From positions 1-64,000 of the forward strand of contig JASAON010001619.1 of the NCBI GenBank assembly GCA_030849065.1: a DNA stretch of 64,000 nucleotides, in the 5' to 3' direction. Under the pieces are notes generated by a model. That model worked only from the letters and a program-made list of their open reading frames with translations, did no database searches and was not told the DNA's origin. Below are positions 58,778 to 64,000 of the stretch, piece after piece. The number at the start of each line of letters is the position of its first letter. The stretch's first letter is position 1. The DNA comes from Jaenimonas drosophilae. Its lineage: Eukaryota; Euglenozoa; Kinetoplastea; Trypanosomatida; Trypanosomatidae. A program made the translations under genes and the position numbers.

Positions 58778-59905
58778 ATGTTAGGCGGAGCTCACTTCAA
58801 GAAGAAGATTGATAAGAAGGCCAAGAAGGCGGCGGCCAAGCAAAATAAGAAGTCGGCACAGCCATCGAATGCATCGAAGCAGGGATCCTCAGCTTCCAGC
58901 GCTTCCTCATCCTCCAAGGGTGCTTCGGGAAAATCGCGCAACCAAAGTACACTCAAGGGCCCGATTGTGGCTCGTGAGCATGGATCCAGTCGCGATGCTG
59001 CCAATGATCGCAAGAACATCCCCTTCGCCAACCACATGGAGGAGAAGCGGTACAAGCGTGACAACCGCATCCCATACCAAAACACCGTTGTGGATACGAG
59101 TCGCGGCAACATGGCCAAGCAGGCTCTCGCAAGCAGCGCCGCCCAGCGCCGTCGTGTAATTCGTCGCAAGGGCGATGAGGATCTTCTCTCCCACTTCCGT
59201 GAGAAGCTCAACGCTAGCACCTTTCGCCTGCTGAATGAGCAGATATACAGCTCACCCAACGCCTTTGCGGGCCAACTTCTGCGTGATCAGCAAACCTTTG
59301 AGGACTACCACACTGGCTACCGGCAGCAGCTCGTTCAGTGGCCGGTGAATCCCAACACGCTCATTGTGGATGCCCTCCTCGGCGATCGTCGTGGAAAATT
59401 CACGGGGAACAAGGAGAAGAGCATGCCGGGCCACATTCCCACAAGCTGGGTCGTGGCGGATATGGGCTGTGGCGATGCACAGATTGCGGCGAAACTCAAG
59501 CCACAGGGTTATGCCGTACATTCCTTTGACTTCTGCGCCACCAACGAACATGTGGTGGTGGCAGACTCCACCAAGGTACCCTTGGGAGATAATAGCGTGG
59601 ATGTGTGCATCTTCTCACTGAGTTTGATGGCCACCGACTATGAGAAGTCTCTCTTCGAGGCCTTCCGCATCCTGAAGCCCAACCGGCTTCTGAAGATCAT
59701 TGAGGTACGCTCGCGCATCCCGCACCCTCGTCGCTTTGCGGAGATGGTGGAGGGGATTGGCTTCTCCTCCGACTACAGCGATGTGGTTGGGGACTACTTC
59801 GTTGCCTTTGACTTCATTAAGAAGGATGGGCAGAAGGAGGCCAATCGTGAGCTGCGCCACGCTGCAGGGGATGTGTTGGTTCCCTCGCTATACAAGAAGC
59901 GCTAG
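58778..59905 (+). CDS. RRP8: RRP8-type nucleolar rRNA methyltransferase
   Basis: A 375-residue protein starting at the ATG at 58778. The N-terminal 80 residues are Lys/Ser/Ala-rich, a nucleolar-type basic tail. The Rrp8 segment starts near 135: LLSHFREKLNASTFRLLNEQ, then TFEDYHTGYRQQLVQWPVNP. The Rossmann methyltransferase core has VVADMGCGDAQIA (motif I, from about 225), a DFCATN acidic end of strand 2, and VDVCIFSLSLMATDYEKSLF (about 276-295), followed by RILKPNRLLKIIEVRSR. These are the Rrp8 family signatures. The family makes m1A in the large-subunit rRNA. With midasin it is the second ribosome-biogenesis gene in the window. No anomalies seen. Confidence 0.95.
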   Translation: MLGGAHFKKKIDKKAKKAAAKQNKKSAQPSNASKQGSSASSASSSSKGASGKSRNQSTLKGPIVAREHGSSRDAANDRKNIPFANHMEEKRYKRDNRIPYQNTVVDTSRGNMAKQALASSAAQRRRVIRRKGDEDLLSHFREKLNASTFRLLNEQIYSSPNAFAGQLLRDQQTFEDYHTGYRQQLVQWPVNPNTLIVDALLGDRRGKFTGNKEKSMPGHIPTSWVVADMGCGDAQIAAKLKPQGYAVHSFDFCATNEHVVVADSTKVPLGDNSVDVCIFSLSLMATDYEKSLFEAFRILKPNRLLKIIEVRSRIPHPRRFAEMVEGIGFSSDYSDVVGDYFVAFDFIKKDGQKEANRELRHAAGDVLVPSLYKKR

Positions 59906-60058
59906 AGGGGAGATGTGTGCGTGTACGTGTGGGGGGTGGCGCTACGATTTGCTCTGCAAGGAGGGCATCATAACTGACGATTAAGTTGTGTATCATGATT
60001 ACAGACACTTTCGAGGGTGACGAACTACCTCACACCGATTATTTGTGGTTGTGTGGAG

Positions 60059-60073
60059 CATCATCATCATCAT
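60059..60073. repeat. Short CAT microsatellite
   Basis: Five CAT-type units, the only clear CAT tract I found in a right-cluster spacer. Confidence 0.75.
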
Positions 60074-60099
60074 TACCTCTCTTCTTATTTTTTTTTTCA

Positions 60100-60140
60100 T
60101 GTGTGTTGTTTGGTACCAATACCTTGAAGGTGTTGTGCAG
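60100..60140 (+). promoter_or_regulatory. Splice acceptor of the dehydrogenase gene
   Basis: A T-rich tract (about 60075-60115, including a run of ten T) ends with candidate AGs at 60127-60128 and GTTGTGCAG at 60140. The ATG at 60151 follows, so the in-frame codons upstream (to 59986) lie before the acceptor. Confidence 0.65.
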
Positions 60141-60150
60141 GTCTAGCGAC

Positions 60151-62058
60151 ATGGGACGGCGACGTACGCGGAACTTTTCTCTTCGGCTTGGATTGGCCAT
60201 TTGCACCGTCTGCGCATGCTCTAGTGCCTACCAACGATGGAGGCTACGGGCTGGCGCGGTACAACAGTGCGAGAACCCACAACCACCCCAACCCCGTGAG
60301 CAGCGATGGGAATCACTGCGTAGCTCATCCATGGCAGAACCATTTGATGTGCTCGTGGTTGGCGGAGGTCTCACTGGTCTTTATACCGCCGTGGATGCGG
60401 CACAACGTGGTTTACGGGTGGCGTTGGTGGAGGCCCGCGACTTCGGCAGCGGCAACACCTCACAGATGCCTATCCTCACTCCTGGCGCATTCCCCTACGT
60501 TCAGCGTGCGCTACGCCAACGCGATCTTCTGTGGTTTCAGCGGGCGAAGGAGGCGTTGATGGCTGGCCACGTATGGAGGAATGTTGCTCCAGACGCCACC
60601 GCTGCTTCATCCTTTGTTGCAAGTGCATTGACGGATGAGATGAGCGAGGTGCCAGTCATGCCGTCCTCCTCCATGCCGGCGTATGGAAGAACCACACCCA
60701 CGTACACCCTCCTTCCTGCTCTTCATCGCAGTGAGGTGGTTGAGTTCTGTGTGGCTGCGGCCATTAGCACCATGATGAGCCCGTTTTATGGGGCATGGCG
60801 TCCGTGTTGGGTAGTGGGTGGCCACAACCTTCGTGAAGGCCTTCCAGGCATCCAGGGAGATGTGTTTGGTGGGATTCAGAGCAATGACCTTCCCTTGAGT
60901 GGGACGGTGGCGGCGGTGCAGCTCGCACGAACTGCTGAGGCGTTGGGCGTGGTCCCCCTGAGCTACGCCGCCCTCACCGCGGTGAGGGAGCATGTGGAGC
61001 AGGGTAGCTGCCAGCGCACTTTTTGCGCCAAGATTCGTGATGAAATTGATCCCCAACACCGTACTGTGGAGGCCCACTGCCGCAGCGTCATCAACTGCAC
61101 AGGTGCCTGGGTGGATGAGGTTAAGGCGCTACTTCCTGGCAATGCCACCGATCCTATTCCTTCGGCAACAGGCCGCATTCCCACGTATTCCTACGCCATC
61201 GTACCGCAGGAGGCCCTGCTGAACGCCTCCACGGGTGAGCGTATGATGGATCATCTTCCGCGTGGAACCTCTGCCCTGCATGTTTCATCCACACGCTTCA
61301 GCTTCTCCTCCGTCATGGTGCTTCCGTGGTATCAAGGAACGATGCTGGTCGGGCCAACGATTGCCGTGATGGAACATATTCAGCCGCCATGCACCTCCAC
61401 CTATTCGATGCAAGGTGCGCCATCATCTGCACAACGCGAGCGCATGGCTTCTGGTCTGGAGAGTTGTGGGCTAAAGATGGATCCCTCTCGGAACGTTCTC
61501 TCCACCGTTGATGTTCTCGCGCCATCGATGAAGTTGCCATCGGAGGTGCCATTTGCGGCAGAGGTGATGCGTCGCGGCCATTGCATTTACGTCTCGCAGC
61601 AGCGCAAGGCTGAGGAGACGGACGAAACCTCCGCCACCCAACCCGCGCCATTCGTGCATGTCTATGGTGGAACGCCTCTTTTTGCACGAGATATCGCAGA
61701 GAGTGCCGTGGATGCGCTGCTCACACAGACCTCTGCCGTGGATGGGGCCACGAAGGAAAAGATACGTCCTTGTGCAACGCGGTTTTTGAGGCTGATGCCA
61801 CTGACGCTGATGCCAGAGGGTAGCGAGCCTTCCACAGAAGATAAACTACGCGCACTGCTGCGTCCGGAAGTGTATGTGGAGAGGTTGGAAGACCTCTTCT
61901 TTCGTCGGCTGCTTGTGGGCTACACAAGCCCTGGCGAGGCAGCTGCGGCATTGCCACATGTGGCGAAGTTGGTGGCCCGTGAGCGCGGATGGAGTGCTGA
62001 GCGTACTGCCGCTGAGGTGCAGTCTGTTCGAGTCTGCCTGAGTGGTTCTGGCTCCTAA
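60151..62058 (+). CDS. Divergent FAD-dependent glycerol-3-phosphate dehydrogenase-like oxidoreductase
   Basis: A 635-residue protein, start ATG at 60151. The N-terminus (MGRRRTRNFSLRLGLAICTV) is basic then hydrophobic, fitting mitochondrial targeting; an alternative start at Met61 would remove it. The FAD Rossmann motif VLVVGGGLTGLYTAVDAAQR (from 67) continues to LRVALVEARDFGSGN. The GlpD/GUT2 order continues with INCTGAWVDEV, a Ser/Thr-rich central domain and the C-terminal LEDLFFRRLLVGYTSPGE with a Trp-containing helix (RERGWSAERTAAEV), as in the GlpD C-cap. However, the usual HGGxRYL substrate motif after the FAD site is absent. It may act on another substrate or be regulatory. No EF-hands are present. 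Confidence 0.75.
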   Translation: MGRRRTRNFSLRLGLAICTVCACSSAYQRWRLRAGAVQQCENPQPPQPREQRWESLRSSSMAEPFDVLVVGGGLTGLYTAVDAAQRGLRVALVEARDFGSGNTSQMPILTPGAFPYVQRALRQRDLLWFQRAKEALMAGHVWRNVAPDATAASSFVASALTDEMSEVPVMPSSSMPAYGRTTPTYTLLPALHRSEVVEFCVAAAISTMMSPFYGAWRPCWVVGGHNLREGLPGIQGDVFGGIQSNDLPLSGTVAAVQLARTAEALGVVPLSYAALTAVREHVEQGSCQRTFCAKIRDEIDPQHRTVEAHCRSVINCTGAWVDEVKALLPGNATDPIPSATGRIPTYSYAIVPQEALLNASTGERMMDHLPRGTSALHVSSTRFSFSSVMVLPWYQGTMLVGPTIAVMEHIQPPCTSTYSMQGAPSSAQRERMASGLESCGLKMDPSRNVLSTVDVLAPSMKLPSEVPFAAEVMRRGHCIYVSQQRKAEETDETSATQPAPFVHVYGGTPLFARDIAESAVDALLTQTSAVDGATKEKIRPCATRFLRLMPLTLMPEGSEPSTEDKLRALLRPEVYVERLEDLFFRRLLVGYTSPGEAAAALPHVAKLVARERGWSAERTAAEVQSVRVCLSGSGS

Positions 62059-62259
62059 GTATGCCTCTGTGTGATGATGATGGCAACTACTCGCGTTGAT
62101 CATCTTTTCGTACATGTGAGGACGTCTTCTGAGGGCTTTACCTGCTTCTCCTCTCCTTTCCCTTACACCTTACTACAGGTTGCACCATTCTTCCTCTCAC
62201 AGCCCACCTTACAGACTTCTCTCCACACACCTACTCTAACGGTGTTGTGTATCAGCAAC

Positions 62260-63609
62260 ATGAACGAAGCCACTTTTTGGTTCTTTGCGTATGGCACGGA
62301 AATGAGTGCATCCGGGCTCACCGTGCGTATTCGGGACGTCCTGGGTTCTTCAGATGCATCATCATCCGCTGTGGTGTTGGAATCCATTCCTGCATACGTG
62401 CAGGGCTACCGACTCACACTCTCTGCGGTAAGCGCAGAAGGCCCGCGCTATGCTTGTGCCAACATCTTCCCGATTGCCAAGCGCCGACCATGCGTGGAAG
62501 GTGCGGAGAAGCGTCAGCAGCCACTTGATGCCTATCACCTTCCCCCCTCTGCGGATGGCCGACTGTACGGTGTGTTGCATCAAGTACCAGAAGGTGTGCG
62601 TGCAGCCCTCATGGAGGCCATCAGCCGCAGTGGCTCATACAACGTATCGGCACTGCTTCCATGCTTCCCTGCAGATGGTGGTGAAGATGTGAGCGCGCTG
62701 GTGGTGGCGGCCATGGACCTGGAGCTGGCAGAGCGGACCTACGAGCTCAGCGGGCTCTCCTCGATATGGAAGGAGATGGATGGCGCAGCAACACGTTGGC
62801 CATACACGCACTGGTGCCGGTGCATTGCAACACCACGAGTAGCCCCGAGCACCGCCTACCTCTCTGCCTTGCGAAACGCCTTTGAAGAGTGCGCCCTGAA
62901 GCTATCTGCATCCACCGACTACATGAAGGCCTACGGTTGTGTCATGGCCGCCGCCGCCACAGATGCCATTACACCACGTGATGTGGCACACGAACCCAAA
63001 GAGGCGAAGGTGTGGTACTTCGCCTACGGCTCCAACATGTCGTTTGAGCAGTTTTGTGTACGTTGTGGCCCACCCTACCAACGCAGGCCGGTGCGGCTGG
63101 AGGAGTGGGTGCTCATCCCCAACAAGACGCCGCTTGCGCATCACTACGCCTCCTTTGGCTACTACAACATTGAGTCGGTGGCGGTGCGTGAGAACAAGGC
63201 CTCGACGGGGGAGGTTCCGACGGAGGACCCCAACAATGGCATGCCTCGGTACGTGTGTGGGGCAGCCTACGAAATCAGTCTAGAACAGCTGGAGATGATG
63301 GATGGTTATGAAACGGGCTACACACGTGAGTTGGTGCGGTGCGAGGATATCGCTGAGGAACTGAAGGATGCACCTGAGGAGGTGCAGAAGGCTCTTGCGG
63401 CCAGCCCTACCGTAGACGGTAGCTACGATTGCTGGGCCTATCTTGCCATTGATACTAACGAAACCTTGCTTCCATCAAAGGAGTACGTCGCGCGTGTGCT
63501 TGAGGGCTCCGACATCCTCCCCGCAGCCTACATGGAGGCCATTCGGGCGGCACCAAAGAATCCACTGCGAAGCCCACGTCAGGATCAGCGCTTGAGGAAG
63601 GAAATCTGA
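62260..63609 (+). CDS. Tandem gamma-glutamylcyclotransferase-like protein
   Basis: A 449-residue protein. The frame is open from 62071, but the ATG at 62260 follows a CT-rich tract and AGCAAC and starts directly on a fold motif. Two copies of the GGCT/AIG2-like fold are present. Copy 1 begins FFAYGTEMS (about 8-16). Copy 2 begins YFAYGSNMS (about 253) and includes YVCGAAYEISLEQLEMMDGY and ETGYTREL. In this family the FAYGSN loop binds the gamma-glutamyl group and a Glu in the LDxxE or DGYE segment is catalytic. Copy 2 keeps both. Copy 1 has GTE for GSN and lacks an obvious catalytic Glu (LMEAISRSGSYNV). Likely role: glutathione or trypanothione-peptide turnover, inferred from family. Confidence 0.85.
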   Translation: MNEATFWFFAYGTEMSASGLTVRIRDVLGSSDASSSAVVLESIPAYVQGYRLTLSAVSAEGPRYACANIFPIAKRRPCVEGAEKRQQPLDAYHLPPSADGRLYGVLHQVPEGVRAALMEAISRSGSYNVSALLPCFPADGGEDVSALVVAAMDLELAERTYELSGLSSIWKEMDGAATRWPYTHWCRCIATPRVAPSTAYLSALRNAFEECALKLSASTDYMKAYGCVMAAAATDAITPRDVAHEPKEAKVWYFAYGSNMSFEQFCVRCGPPYQRRPVRLEEWVLIPNKTPLAHHYASFGYYNIESVAVRENKASTGEVPTEDPNNGMPRYVCGAAYEISLEQLEMMDGYETGYTRELVRCEDIAEELKDAPEEVQKALAASPTVDGSYDCWAYLAIDTNETLLPSKEYVARVLEGSDILPAAYMEAIRAAPKNPLRSPRQDQRLRKEI

Positions 63610-64000
63610 AAAACGTCCTCCTGTTTGTTGCGAAGTTGGAGGGTATATAACAACCGTCACGTGCGTACGTATATATATGCAAGTATTCTTCTTTCACACA
63701 CACTCACACACTCTCATCACATGTGCTGTTTTCTCTTATGCGGGAGGCATGTGCTCCCCAGCATAGCTTGAGCGCGTACTTGTGCTGGTTGTGCGAGCCT
63801 CTATGTGAGGTTTGCACACCATTGTCTTTCTCCTGTTGCCTTTCATGACTTCAGCAATCATAATCGTATTCACCGTTGTGGTGTGTTTCCTCTGTGCGAT
63901 TGATGTGCAGCTCACTACTCCTCAACAACAACATGTACGCTCCCTTATTACCCTTCTGTGTTGAAGTTTCACGTCGTGCGAACGAGGTAGCATCGGCATC
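63610..64000 (+). other. Terminal intergenic spacer
   Basis: It lies downstream of the GGCT-like gene: a TATATATA stretch near 63671-63678, T/C-rich tracts, and an AC-type tract near 63695-63710. No gene begins before the window edge that I can support. Confidence 0.6.

Overview
The window looks like nuclear DNA of a flagellated kinetoplastid (Euglenozoa), most likely a trypanosomatid. All 29 genes I support are single uninterrupted ORFs. They lie in two long head-to-head directional clusters, and most are preceded by a pyrimidine-rich tract and an AG a few to tens of bases before the ATG, as expected for spliced-leader trans-splicing. Family content fits: enkurin (flagellum), a deoxyhypusine synthase paralogue, an FLVCR-type transporter, and mitochondrial presequence proteins. 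Species is not identifiable from sequence alone.

Left cluster (1-27269, minus strand, read right to left): midasin (4590 aa), a deoxyhypusine synthase-family protein, EMC10, a small mitochondrial-type membrane protein, a 980-aa helical-repeat-like protein, a kelch protein, an 855-aa protein with a mitochondrial-like N-terminus, a 94-aa protein, and a protein running off the left edge that carries a threefold repeated module. CAT/GAT microsatellites are dense here, in spacers and in coding runs of Ser or Asp.

Centre (27270-28929): a divergent strand-switch region with no credible gene. It holds a GC-rich island (about 27.43-28.83 kb) with long C, A, G and T homopolymers. Its base skew flips from A/C-rich to G/T-rich on the plus strand, so each divergent transcript has a G/T-rich coding strand. 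This is the best candidate for the bidirectional RNA polymerase II start region and is the most interesting feature here. Genes on both sides have visibly lower GC than genes farther out.

Right cluster (28930-64000, plus strand): a 259-aa unknown, enkurin, a PDK-family mitochondrial kinase, a double ZZ-finger protein, an acylation-motif LRR protein, an 84-aa membrane protein, a second LRR protein, a 388-aa unknown, an RBBP6/Mpe1-type RING protein, an ESCO/Eco1 cohesin acetyltransferase, an FLVCR-like MFS carrier, a multi-pass metallophosphoesterase, a NUDT19-like Nudix hydrolase, a RAD1-like clamp subunit, a 483-aa unknown, a 151-aa unknown, a long coiled-coil protein, RRP8, a divergent FAD glycerol-3-phosphate dehydrogenase, and a tandem gamma-glutamylcyclotransferase-like protein.

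The genes form no shared pathway, which is normal for kinetoplastid clusters. Functional themes are ribosome biogenesis (midasin, RRP8), translation-factor modification (DHS), chromosome maintenance (ESCO, RAD1), mitochondrion and flagellum. Where the longest ORF begins at a non-ATG codon or runs up through the splice-acceptor tract, I moved the start to the first ATG after the acceptor. Functions come from motif recognition by eye; no database search was run.
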